From: Candidatus Sphingomonas colombiensis
GTDB taxonomy: Bacteria > Pseudomonadota > Alphaproteobacteria > Sphingomonadales > Sphingomonadaceae
DNA length: 64,000 bases
Assembly (NCBI GenBank): GCA_029202845.1
Contig: CP119315.1
Location: 2,263,001-2,327,000, forward strand
Direction of reading: 5' to 3'
The translations under genes were made by a program, and so were the position numbers. How positions within the stretch are numbered: position 1 is the stretch's first letter; each line of letters begins with the position of its first letter. Shown piece by piece: positions 35,021 through 43,424 of the stretch. The notes beneath the pieces were generated by a model that was given only the letters and a program-made list of their open reading frames with translations, searched no databases and had not been told where the DNA came from.

Positions 35021-35051
35021 GGGCGTTTCCGCCCAATCGTAAAATTTTTTT
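35021..35051 (+). terminator. Probable terminator after the UDG gene
   Basis: GGGCG-TTTC-CGCCC hairpin (35021-35034), then an A/T stretch ending in seven Ts (35045-35051). The hairpin is short and the T-run is offset by ~10 bases, so it is moderately convincing. Confidence 0.45.
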
Positions 35052-35141
35052 AACGACCCCGTGCGGGAGGGCCGGGGCCGCGTCGTCATGGGCAATGTAG
35101 CGGGCAAGGGGGAAGTCCGCTGCGTTGTAGGAGGGAACGGC

Positions 35142-36032
35142 GTGTTTCAGGACTTCATGCGCCCGGATCGGTTTGGCGCGACGACATTCGAGGGGGGAGG
35201 TCGTTCGCGTGGCTGGTCTGTCTTGCTACCGTTTTTCAATGAGCGGGATTATCTTCGCGACACGGTGGCAAGTCTGGCGGGGCAGTCGGAACCGCCGTTC
35301 CTGATACTGATCGACAACGGCAGCTCGGACGGCAGCGCCGAAGTGGCGGTCGAAGTGGCGCGCGAATATGGCGTGCCGCATCTGCTGGTGCATGAGCCGC
35401 GTCCCGGCAAGGTTGCGGCACTGGCGGCGGGGTTGCCGTTCGTCGCGACCCCTTATGTCGCGACGTGCGACGCCGACACCTGGTATCCGCCGCATTATCT
35501 GGCCGCCGGGCAAGCGCTGCTCGAGCAGGACGGACGGGGCGGCGCGGGGGCCTATTTCGTGTCGCGCCGCGCGAGCGTCGCCGAACGCGCGGCGGGCGCA
35601 TTCCAGATCCAGCTCGTCGCGCGGCTGTTCCCCGGACAGTGCCATGCCGGTGGCGCCGGGCAGGTGTTTCGCACGAGCACGCTGCGCCGCGCGGGCGGGT
35701 TCGATCCCGCGCGCTGGAATCTTGTGCTGGAGGATCACGAGGTGATCCATCGCCTGCTTCAGCAGGGCTCGATGGGTTATGGCGCGGCTCTGTGGTGTGC
35801 GCCCGCGCCGCGCAAGCGCGATCGTGCCTCGGTGCGGTGGACCGTCGCGGAGCGGCTTTGTTATCTCGCCATGGCCGCACGCGCCGGTGACTGGTTCTTC
35901 TACGATTATCTCGCGCGCCGCCTCATCCGCCGGAAATTGTCGAGCGATCGCTTGCGCGAACGGCGTTTCCAGGCCGGCGGCGGTTCGCCGGCCGCACAGG
36001 AGGCGTTCGTGCCCGCGATGGTGACGGCATGA
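35142..36032 (+). CDS. Family 2 glycosyltransferase
   Basis: 296 residues, GT-A fold: WSVLLPFFNERDYLRDTVASL, LILIDNGSSDGS, RPGKVAALAAGLPF, and the DxD-type metal site CDADTWYPP, then AFQIQL...GGFDPARWNLVLEDHEV. No membrane helices are evident, so it acts at the cytoplasmic face. Start chosen as GTG 35142 because TAGGAGGG lies eight bases upstream; the frame is open for 27 more codons without domain content. Its stop overlaps the next gene's start (ATGA). Donor and acceptor unknown. Confidence 0.85.
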   Translation: MFQDFMRPDRFGATTFEGGGRSRGWSVLLPFFNERDYLRDTVASLAGQSEPPFLILIDNGSSDGSAEVAVEVAREYGVPHLLVHEPRPGKVAALAAGLPFVATPYVATCDADTWYPPHYLAAGQALLEQDGRGGAGAYFVSRRASVAERAAGAFQIQLVARLFPGQCHAGGAGQVFRTSTLRRAGGFDPARWNLVLEDHEVIHRLLQQGSMGYGAALWCAPAPRKRDRASVRWTVAERLCYLAMAARAGDWFFYDYLARRLIRRKLSSDRLRERRFQAGGGSPAAQEAFVPAMVTA

Positions 36033-36841
36033 GCGCGCCGCGCCTTATCGTTTGCGCCGACGATTTCGCTCTGTCGCGCCTGATCAGCGAGACGATCGCG
36101 TCGCTCGCGCATAAGGGCCGTATTAACGCGATCAGTTGCATGACGGTCTGCCCCGGCTGGGCGCGCGACGTCGAACTGCTCGAGGGGCTGCCGTCGAGCG
36201 TCCAGCTCGGGCTGCATCTTACGCTCACCTGCGAGGAGCCGCTTACCGACATGCCGGAATATCTGCCCGACGGCGGCCGGATGCCGGAGATCGATCCGCT
36301 GACCGCGGCGGCGGCGAAGGGCAATTTGCCACTCGAAGAGATTGCGTGCGAGATCGACGCGCAATTTCGCGCCTTCCGCAAGGCGACCGGCCGCGCGCCC
36401 GATTTCGTTGACGCGCATCAGCATGCCCATGTCCTTCCCGGCATCCGCCGACTGTTCCTCGACGCGGTGGCCGAACATGCGCCCAACGCGTGGATTCGCG
36501 ATTGCGGCGACCGGGTGAGCGCGATCGCGGCGCGGCCCTATCGCGGCAAGGCGATCGGCAGCGCCTATCATGCGCGTGGCCTGCGGCGCGCGGCGGCGCG
36601 GCGCGGGATTGCCTGCAATACCAGCTTCGCGGGGCATTACGATTTCCGCAGCGATTATGAAGCGATCTTCCCGCGCTTCCTGCGGCGGCCGGGCAAGATG
36701 CATCTCATCATGTGCCACCCCGGCGCGGGGACGTTGCCCGGCGACGATATCGCCGACGCTCGCCCGCGTGAGGCAGCGGCCTTGCACCGGATGCGGATCG
36801 CGGACATGGCTCGCGCGCATGGCCTGGAATTCGACGCATGA
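36029..36841 (+). CDS. ChbG/HpnK (YdjC-like) carbohydrate deacetylase
   Basis: 270 residues. LIVCADDFALSRLISETIASLAHKGRINAISCMT, GLHLTLTCEEPLTD, and the metal-binding DFVDAHQHAHVLPGIRRLFLDA match YdjC-family N-deacetylases that act on acetylated amino sugars; HpnK of the hopanoid pathway is a relative. Coupled by overlap to the glycosyltransferase, which suggests that one adds an N-acetyl sugar and the other deacetylates it; this is inference. No other hopanoid genes are in the window. Confidence 0.85.
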   Translation: MSAPRLIVCADDFALSRLISETIASLAHKGRINAISCMTVCPGWARDVELLEGLPSSVQLGLHLTLTCEEPLTDMPEYLPDGGRMPEIDPLTAAAAKGNLPLEEIACEIDAQFRAFRKATGRAPDFVDAHQHAHVLPGIRRLFLDAVAEHAPNAWIRDCGDRVSAIAARPYRGKAIGSAYHARGLRRAAARRGIACNTSFAGHYDFRSDYEAIFPRFLRRPGKMHLIMCHPGAGTLPGDDIADARPREAAALHRMRIADMARAHGLEFDA

Positions 36842-36877
36842 CATTGCGCGCGCTCCCACGCTGCGAGAGAGCGCCTG

Positions 36878-37384
36878 ATGGCGGAGCCGACACTGGTTTC
36901 CGCTTATGGGGAGCAGCGCGCCTTGTTGATGCGCCTGCTCACCGCGCGGCTGGGCAGCGCGACGGACGCAGAGGATGCGTTGCAGGATCTGTGGTTTCGC
37001 ATCGTCTCCAGCCCGGCCGGGCGGGTGGACAATCCGGCGGCCTATCTGATGCGCATGGCCGGCAATCTGGCGACCGATCGGCGGATCGCCGCGCGACGCC
37101 GTGCGACGCTGGAAACGCATTGGGTGGAATCGGGGGATTCGGCGATCGATCTGCCATCGCCGGAACGCGAAACGCTGGCGCGCGATGCGTTGCGCCGCGC
37201 GGATATGGTGATCGCCGCGATGCCGGAACGGATGCGCGTCGCCTATCGCCTGTTCCGCATCGATCACGTGCCGCAGCGCGAAATCGCGGATCAGTTGGGT
37301 ATCTCGCTCAGCGCGGTAGAGAAATTGTTGCAGCGTGCCTATCGCCGGCTGCACGCCATGGCGGACGGAGTTGGCGATGAGTAA
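36878..37384 (+). CDS. ECF sigma factor, FecI-like
   Basis: 168 residues. Region 2: LMRLLTARLGSATDAEDALQDLWFRIVSSP...NPAAYLMRMAGNLATDRRIAARRRA; region 4: ERMRVAYRLFRIDHVPQREIADQLGISLSAVEKLLQRAYRRLHA. FecI-type sigma factors are released by a signal passing through a TonB receptor and a FecR protein, both encoded immediately downstream, so this set is expected to autoregulate. Overlaps fecR by 8 bp. Confidence 0.92.
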   Translation: MAEPTLVSAYGEQRALLMRLLTARLGSATDAEDALQDLWFRIVSSPAGRVDNPAAYLMRMAGNLATDRRIAARRRATLETHWVESGDSAIDLPSPERETLARDALRRADMVIAAMPERMRVAYRLFRIDHVPQREIADQLGISLSAVEKLLQRAYRRLHAMADGVGDE

Positions 37385-38321
37385 CATCGACGACACGATC
37401 CTCGACGCGGCGATCGGCTGGCACGTCCGTCAGGCGGAGATGGACGAGCGGGCGTGGCTCGATTTCGTCACCTGGCTGGAGGCCGATCCGGCGCACGCTC
37501 GCGCTTATGACATGGTGAGCATGGCCGATGTGGAACGCCATGCACCGACGCGCGTCGATTTGCCGGTGGCCGCCAATGACGAAGACGGAATCGGCGCGCG
37601 GCGCTGGTATCGTCGTCGACCCGGCTTCGCGGTGGCAGCGGCGGCGTTTGCGGCGGCGATGGTCGGCAGCGTCGGGCTGATGGAGCAGCGGCGCGGCAGC
37701 GATGCCCCGATCGCGATTGCCGCAAACGGCCCGCGTATGCTTGCGCTTGCTGATGGCACGCGGGTCGCGATGGCATCGGGCGCGCGCATGACCATCGGTG
37801 GCGGCGATCAGCGTTCGGCGTCGGTGGAAAACGGGCGTGTCACTTTCCATGTCACGCATGATGCCGATCACCCCTTCACCGTGCGGATGGGCGATTGGGA
37901 AGTGCAGGACGTCGGCACGATATTCGCGATCACGCGCAGCGCCGATGGCGTGGACGTTAGCGTCAGCGAGGGATCGGTGCTGTTCGATCCCCAGAACAAC
38001 CGCATCGCACTAAAGGCGGGCGAGGGGCTCACTGTTCTTCCGGGGAATCGGATGGTGCGATCGCGACTCGATTCGAATCAGGCGCGGACCGTGGTTTTTT
38101 CAGGTCAGCCGATTCGATTCGCTGCGGAAACGATCGGACTTGTCCTGGGACGGGACGTTCGTGCCGATGATAGCGTGGCGCTGACGCCCTTTACCGGCAT
38201 CGTTCGATTGACGGGCGACGCGCCCCGCGACATGGCGCATCTTGCGGAACTGACAGGAATGCGCGTTTCTCATGAGGGGGATGGCTGGATCATCGCATCG
38301 TCGGCTGGGCCGACGCGCTAG
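37377..38321 (+). CDS. FecR-family anti-sigma/signal transducer
   Basis: 314 residues: cytoplasmic N-terminal DUF4880 part (AIGWHVRQAEMDERAWLDFVTWLEADPAHARAYD), one membrane helix (PGFAVAAAAFAAAMVGSVGLM), and the periplasmic FecR domain (GPRMLALADGTRVAMASGARMTI...VRMGDWEVQDVGTIFAITRSADGVDVSVSEGSV). It should hold or activate the adjacent sigma factor on signal from the receptor. Start ATG at 37377 inside the sigma gene's end; its own 3' end overlaps the receptor start by about 50 bp. Confidence 0.92.
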   Translation: MSNIDDTILDAAIGWHVRQAEMDERAWLDFVTWLEADPAHARAYDMVSMADVERHAPTRVDLPVAANDEDGIGARRWYRRRPGFAVAAAAFAAAMVGSVGLMEQRRGSDAPIAIAANGPRMLALADGTRVAMASGARMTIGGGDQRSASVENGRVTFHVTHDADHPFTVRMGDWEVQDVGTIFAITRSADGVDVSVSEGSVLFDPQNNRIALKAGEGLTVLPGNRMVRSRLDSNQARTVVFSGQPIRFAAETIGLVLGRDVRADDSVALTPFTGIVRLTGDAPRDMAHLAELTGMRVSHEGDGWIIASSAGPTR

Positions 38322-40632
38322 GTTCGCCATTGTTGTGGCGGGCGCGCTGATCGCCGCGCCGCTCGCCGCCGCCCCCGCGGAGCCGGTTTCGCTTCAAACC
38401 GCGCTATTGCAACTCGCCACCCGCACCGGGGACGAGATCGTCAGCGTTGAGCCGGGGCTGCGCGCGATCCGTGTCCAGCCGCCGCCGCCGGGCCTGTCCG
38501 CCGAAGCGGCGCTGCGCCGCCTGTTGCGGGGCACTGGCTATCGCGCGGAGCGAATCGGGCCGCGCAGCTATCGCGTGGTCCGTGCGCCGGAGCGCCGGCC
38601 CGCGCCGGTGAAGGCTCCATCTGCGGCGGTGGAGGGGGAGGCGGCGCCCGAAGTTCTCGTCACCGCCAGCAAGCAGCACGTGCCGTTGCTGCGCTTTCCC
38701 GCGTCGATCCTCACCATCCGGCCACAAGCGAGCCCCGCGAACAGCCCCACCGCGGACCTGACAGACGCGGTGCGCTCCACCCCGGTATTGCAGTCCACCG
38801 CGCTTGGGCCGGGGCGCGACAAGATCTTCATCCGGGGCATCGCCGACAGCAGCTTCAACGGCGCGACACAGGCGACGACGAGCTATTATCTTGATGATGT
38901 GCAGATGAGCTATTCGACGCCGGAGCCGGGGCTGGCGCTGGTCGACGTTCGCTCGATCGAGGTGATGGAGGGGCCGCAGGGCACGCTCTACGGTGCGGGC
39001 GCGATCGGGGGGATCATCCGTATCGTGCCGAATCCGGCGCAACCCGGCGTCTTCCACGGCGCGATCGCCGCCAGCGGCGCGGCGACGGTGGAGGGGCGGC
39101 CGGGCGGCGATATATCGGGTTTCGTCAATCTGCCGCTGGCGGGCGGCGTCGCGGCGGTGCGGCTCGTCGGCTATCAGTCGCGCGAGGGCGGTTATATCGA
39201 CGATCCGCTGCTCAACCGTCACGCGATCAACGCGATCGATCGGATCGGCGGCCGTGCCTCCGTGCGGATCGAAGCGGGGGACGGGTGGCAGGTCGACGCC
39301 ACCGGGCTGGGGCAGCGGATATCGGCCGGCGATGCGCAATATATCGATCTCGGTGGAGAGGATTTGTCGCGATCGGCGCGCGCGGCACAGCCTTATTGGA
39401 ACAGCATCCTGCTTGGGCGCGTCAGCATCACCAAGCGCTGGGCGAGCGGGCTTGAGTTCGTTTCGGTCAGCGGGGTCAGCCAATATGACGCCGAGGATCA
39501 TTTCGATGCCACCCCGCCGGGCGCGCCGGAGGCCATCGGCTACACGACTGTGCGCTCCAACCTGCTCTGGACCAACGAAGTGCGCCTGTCGCGTTCGGGC
39601 GCGAATGGCGAATCGTGGGTGGTCGGGCTGGCGGTGCTGCGCAATCGCGACGCCGAAAATCGCACGCTCGGCCCAGCCAACAACCCGAGCGATATCATCG
39701 GCGTCACGAACGTATCCCAGAACGTGTCGATGTTCAGCGAACTGACCGAGCCGCTTTCCCGCAATTTCTCGGCAACCCTGGGCCTGCGCGCTACCGAGGC
39801 GCGCGTCGACGGCTATCCGTCGATCAAGCCGCGCGCGGGCGATCTGGTGCGCGGGCGAATGACGCGGCGCATCGACCCAACGCTCGCGCTGTCATGGCAA
39901 CTCGCGCCGAGCCTGTCAGTCTATGGCCGTTATCAATCCGGTTTCCGCACCGGGGGCCTCGCGGTGGCGCGCGGGATCGGGCGCGTCGCGGAGTTCAAAT
40001 CCGATGCGATCGGGATGGGAGAAATCGGCGTTCGGCGGCTGCGGCGCGGCGTGACCGGCGTCAATCTTACCGCCGCATTCTCCTATGCGCGCTGGCACGA
40101 TATCCAGGCCGATCTGATCGACCGGCGCGGCCAGCCCTACACCGCGAATATCGGCAATGCCCATATCTTCACGGCGGAGACGAGCGCGGATTGGGTGCCG
40201 ATCGCGCCGCTGCGTTTCGATCTGTCCATGCTCTACACCGTCAATCGCGTCACCGGCCCGCTGGCCGCGACATCGGCGTTGGACAATCAACGCCTGCCGA
40301 ATACGCCACCGTTCAGCGCACACGGCGGGATCAGCTATAAATGGAATGCATTCGGCGGCACGATGCATGCGACGGGCGCGGTGGACTATATCGGTCGCTC
40401 CGTGCTGGGCACCGGGCGCTATCTGGATTTTGAGCAGGGGGAATATGCCGTCCTGTCGGCGCGGACCGAATGGTCACGCCGTGACCTGACCCTGTGGCTG
40501 GCGGCCGACAACCTTACCGACAGCCGGGGCAATCGCTTCGCATTCGGCAACCCGTTCACGCTGGCGATGCGTGCGCAGAGCACGCCGGTGCGCCCCACCA
40601 CGTTTATGATCGGCGTCAAAGTGGAGCGATGA
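38272..40632 (+). CDS. TonB-dependent receptor with N-terminal STN signalling domain
   Basis: 786 residues: signal peptide (FAIVVAGALIAAPLAAAPA), STN domain (VSLQTALLQLATRTGDEIVSVEPGLRAIRVQPPPPGLSAEAALRRLLRGTGY), plug (EVLVTASKQ...IFIRGIADSSFNGATQATTSYYLDDVQMSY...VEVMEGPQGTLYGAGAIGGIIRIV) and a 22-strand barrel ending in VRPTTFMIGVKVER. Ferric siderophore or other large-ligand uptake with transcriptional signalling through FecR; ligand unknown. ATG 38272 has AGGA 12 bases upstream; ATG 38281 is an alternative. Confidence 0.92.
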   Translation: MRGMAGSSHRRLGRRARFAIVVAGALIAAPLAAAPAEPVSLQTALLQLATRTGDEIVSVEPGLRAIRVQPPPPGLSAEAALRRLLRGTGYRAERIGPRSYRVVRAPERRPAPVKAPSAAVEGEAAPEVLVTASKQHVPLLRFPASILTIRPQASPANSPTADLTDAVRSTPVLQSTALGPGRDKIFIRGIADSSFNGATQATTSYYLDDVQMSYSTPEPGLALVDVRSIEVMEGPQGTLYGAGAIGGIIRIVPNPAQPGVFHGAIAASGAATVEGRPGGDISGFVNLPLAGGVAAVRLVGYQSREGGYIDDPLLNRHAINAIDRIGGRASVRIEAGDGWQVDATGLGQRISAGDAQYIDLGGEDLSRSARAAQPYWNSILLGRVSITKRWASGLEFVSVSGVSQYDAEDHFDATPPGAPEAIGYTTVRSNLLWTNEVRLSRSGANGESWVVGLAVLRNRDAENRTLGPANNPSDIIGVTNVSQNVSMFSELTEPLSRNFSATLGLRATEARVDGYPSIKPRAGDLVRGRMTRRIDPTLALSWQLAPSLSVYGRYQSGFRTGGLAVARGIGRVAEFKSDAIGMGEIGVRRLRRGVTGVNLTAAFSYARWHDIQADLIDRRGQPYTANIGNAHIFTAETSADWVPIAPLRFDLSMLYTVNRVTGPLAATSALDNQRLPNTPPFSAHGGISYKWNAFGGTMHATGAVDYIGRSVLGTGRYLDFEQGEYAVLSARTEWSRRDLTLWLAADNLTDSRGNRFAFGNPFTLAMRAQSTPVRPTTFMIGVKVER

Positions 40633-40636
40633 ACAG

Positions 40637-40676
40637 AAAAATCCCGCACAAGAGCGATGTCTTGCGCGGGATTTTT
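40637..40676. terminator. Bidirectional intrinsic terminator
   Basis: AAAAATCCCGC-ACAAG and CTTG-CGCGGGATTTTT form a long stem with an eight-base loop. A-run on the left and T-run on the right allow function on both strands, ending the receptor gene (+) and sdhA (-). Confidence 0.85.
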
Positions 40677-40704
40677 GTTTGATCCGGAATGCCCCGAAGG
40701 CGCG

Positions 40705-42507
40705 TCAGTAAACGCGCTTCTTCGGCTTGATATATTCCGCGTCGTCGGTGAGCGTGTAATCGTGGACCGGACGGTAATCGATCTTGGTCGTGCCGCCCTT
40801 GCCGCCCCAGCCGTCAAATGTCGCGGTGGTGTGCTTCATCCAGTTTGCGTCGTCGCGATCCGGGAAATCCTCGTGCATGTGCGCGCCGCGGCTTTCCTTG
40901 CGATTGTCCGCGCCCTTCATCGTCACGACGGCCTGGCCGATCAGATTGTCGAGTTCCATCGTCTCGATCAGATCGGTGTTCCAGATCAGCGAGCGATCGG
41001 TGATGCCGATATCCGCCATGCTCTTATAGACCGCGTCGATCTTCTGGACGCCTTCCGCGAGGAGCGCGGAATCGCGGAACACCGCGCAGTGGCGCTGCAT
41101 CGTGCGCTGCATCTCCGTGCGGATCTTCGCGGTGGACGAGCCGCCGCTGGCGTTGCGGAAATGATCGAGCCGCGCCAGCGCCTGCTCCTCAGAGCCACCC
41201 GGCAGCGGATTGTGCGGCGTGTTCGGCTTCAGCGTATCCTTGAGCCGCAGCCCGGTCGCGCGGCCGAATACCACCAGATCGATCAGCGAGTTCGAGCCGA
41301 GGCGGTTCGCGCCATGGACGGAAACGCACGCCGCTTCGCCAACCGCGAACAGGCCGGGGACCACGGCATCGGGGTTGCCATCCTTCAGCTGGACGACTTC
41401 GCCGTGATAGTTCGTGGGGATGCCGCCCATGTTGTAATGGACGGTCGGCGTCACCGGCAGCGGCTGGCGCGTGAGATCGACGCCGGCGAAGATCTTGCCC
41501 GTCTCGGTGATGCCGGGGAGCCGCTCGTGCAGCACCTTGGGATCAATATGATCGAGGTGGAGGTAGATATATTCGCCGTGCGGGCCGACGCCGCGTCCTT
41601 CGCGCATCTCCATCGCCATCGAACGCGCGACCACGTCGCGGCTCGCGAGATCCTTGGCGGATGGCGCGTAACGCTCCATGAAGCGCTCGCCCTCGGAGTT
41701 GGTGAGATAGCCGCCTTCACCGCGTGCGCCCTCGGTGATGAGCACCCCCGCGCCGTAGATGCCGGTCGGGTGGAACTGCACGAACTCCATGTCCTGCAAC
41801 GCCAGCCCGGCGCGCAGCGCCATGCCGTTGCCGTCGCCGGTGCAGGTATGCGCCGAGGTGGCCGACTGATAGACGCGGCCGCCGCCGCCCGTTGCCAGCA
41901 CGACGGCGTGGCTGCGGAAACGGTGGATCGCGCCGGTTTCCATGCACATCGCGATCACGCCACGGCACGCGCCGTTTTCCATGATCAGATCGAGCGCGAA
42001 ATATTCGACGTAGAAATCCGCATCATACTTCAGGCTCTGCTGATAGAGCGCGTGGAGCATGGCGTGGCCGGTGCGGTCGGCGGCGGCGCAGGTGCGCTGC
42101 ACCGGTGGGCCTTCGCCCATGTTCTGCATGTGGCCGCCGAACGGACGCTGGTAGATCGTGCCGTTGTCGTTGCGGCTGAACGGCACGCCCGCGTGTTCCA
42201 GCTCGTAAACGGCGGCGGGCGCTTCGCGCACCATATATTCGATCGCGTCCTGGTCGCCGAGCCAGTCGGAACCCTTGACGGTATCGAACATGTGCCAGGA
42301 CCAATGGTCCGGCGAATTGTTGCCGAGGCTGGCCGCGATGCCGCCCTGTGCCGCGACCGTGTGGCTGCGGGTGGGGAACACCTTGGTGATGCAGGCCGTC
42401 TTCAGCCCGCTTTCCGCGATGCCCATGGTGGCACGGAGGCCGGACCCGCCGGCGCCCACGACGACCGCGTCATAGCTATGGTCGATGATCTGATATGCGG
42501 CGGGCAT
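40705..42507 (-). CDS. sdhA: Succinate dehydrogenase flavoprotein subunit
   Basis: 600 residues. FAD-binding VVVGAGGSGLRATMG, covalent-FAD histidine H49 in PTRSHTVAAQGGI, HMFDTVKGSDWLGDQDAI, QFHPTGIYGAGVLITEGARGEGG, and SRDVVARSM with the active-site Arg. Converts succinate to fumarate and passes electrons to SdhB and quinone. Start overlaps the sdhD stop by one base. The operon ends at the terminator at 40637-40676 with no sdhB after it, so the iron-sulfur subunit must be encoded elsewhere. Confidence 0.97.
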   Translation of the reverse strand: MPAAYQIIDHSYDAVVVGAGGSGLRATMGIAESGLKTACITKVFPTRSHTVAAQGGIAASLGNNSPDHWSWHMFDTVKGSDWLGDQDAIEYMVREAPAAVYELEHAGVPFSRNDNGTIYQRPFGGHMQNMGEGPPVQRTCAAADRTGHAMLHALYQQSLKYDADFYVEYFALDLIMENGACRGVIAMCMETGAIHRFRSHAVVLATGGGGRVYQSATSAHTCTGDGNGMALRAGLALQDMEFVQFHPTGIYGAGVLITEGARGEGGYLTNSEGERFMERYAPSAKDLASRDVVARSMAMEMREGRGVGPHGEYIYLHLDHIDPKVLHERLPGITETGKIFAGVDLTRQPLPVTPTVHYNMGGIPTNYHGEVVQLKDGNPDAVVPGLFAVGEAACVSVHGANRLGSNSLIDLVVFGRATGLRLKDTLKPNTPHNPLPGGSEEQALARLDHFRNASGGSSTAKIRTEMQRTMQRHCAVFRDSALLAEGVQKIDAVYKSMADIGITDRSLIWNTDLIETMELDNLIGQAVVTMKGADNRKESRGAHMHEDFPDRDDANWMKHTTATFDGWGGKGGTTKIDYRPVHDYTLTDDAEYIKPKKRVY

Positions 42508-42890
42508 CAGGCGGCAGCTCCGAAGGCGATCTTGAGGATCGAGAAGATCGCGATCCCGGCAGTGACCGCGACGAACAGGTTGAGAAGGATCATCAGCGCG
42601 ACGCGGTTGTGCCCGTGTGCATAATCCTCGATCACCACCTGGAGTCCCAGGCGGAAGTGGTAGAAGACAGATGCGATTAGCAGCAGCATCGGCACGGCGA
42701 CCCATGCGGATGACATCCAGGTATGGACGCTGGCGTAATCATAGCCCGGCAGGCGGGCGAGCGAGATCAGCAGCCATGCCATGAACAGGATGTTCGTGCC
42801 GGCAGTGATCTTCTGATGCCACCAGTGCAGCACGCCGTGATGGGCGCTTCCCAGCCCGCGAACGCGGCCAAGTTCGGTTCCGGTTCCCAT
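42507..42890 (-). CDS. sdhD: Succinate dehydrogenase membrane anchor subunit
   Basis: 127 residues with three membrane helices (NILFMAWLLISLA, VAVPMLLLIASVFYHFRLGLQVVIEDY, LMILLNLFVAVTAGIAIFSIL). HFRLGLQVVIEDY carries the heme/quinone-region residues typical of SdhD. Together with SdhC it anchors the complex and binds heme b. Overlaps both neighbours by one base (TGATG). Confidence 0.92.
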   Translation of the reverse strand: MGTGTELGRVRGLGSAHHGVLHWWHQKITAGTNILFMAWLLISLARLPGYDYASVHTWMSSAWVAVPMLLLIASVFYHFRLGLQVVIEDYAHGHNRVALMILLNLFVAVTAGIAIFSILKIAFGAAA

Positions 42891-43315
42891 CACTTCACCC
42901 CCAGATAGAGCCAGAAGCCGATCGTCAGCAGCGTCGAGCAGACGAAGGTGAGGATCGCGAGCAGGCGATTCGTCTTCAGCTCGAAAGCTGCGCCGGTGTC
43001 GAGCACGAGATGGCGGATACCGCTCATCATATGCTGGAACAGCGAGAAGGTCAGGCCGACGCCGACCACCCAGCCGAGCGGATTCAGATGCCCGTCGGGC
43101 TGCGCGAAGACGCTGATGAACGTTGCATAAGCCTGTCCGCCGGCCGCGATCGCGGCAAGCCACCAGACGAGCAATGCGGCGCCAACCGTCGCCATGCCGT
43201 CGCCGGTGACGCGGTGGAGGATCGAGGCCAGCATGGCCGGGCTCCAGCGATAATGAATCTGGAGTGGGCCGCTGAAGAGATGCGGGCTGCGCGGACGCGC
43301 GGGTTTCGAGGCCAA
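42890..43315 (-). CDS. sdhC: Succinate dehydrogenase cytochrome b556 subunit
   Basis: 141 residues: PHLQIYRW-type start region (RPRSPHLFSGPLQIHYRWSPAMLASILHRVTGDGM), three membrane helices, and SLFQHMMSGIRHLVLDTG with the axial heme histidine. First gene of sdhCDA. Divergent from the chemoreceptor-like gene; the 109-bp gap should hold both promoters, though I cannot mark a clear one. Confidence 0.95.
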   Translation of the reverse strand: MASKPARPRSPHLFSGPLQIHYRWSPAMLASILHRVTGDGMATVGAALLVWWLAAIAAGGQAYATFISVFAQPDGHLNPLGWVVGVGLTFSLFQHMMSGIRHLVLDTGAAFELKTNRLLAILTFVCSTLLTIGFWLYLGVK

Positions 43316-43424
43316 GGGCGTGTTTCCTGCGATGAGCCGACGGTTCGGGCGGGTCTATGAGGCGGCGCGCGCGGGGATGCAAGCGCGCACCGTTGCTCAA
43401 ATCGTTACGAGCCCGTCCTAACCG

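Noticed and set aside
35906..37396. 496-codon minus-strand frame across the YdjC and sigma-factor genes
   Set aside because: Spans several real plus-strand genes and carries no domain.
40657..42624. 655-codon plus-strand frame opposite sdhA
   Set aside because: Antisense shadow of a conserved sdhA; no recognisable family and no ribosome-binding site.
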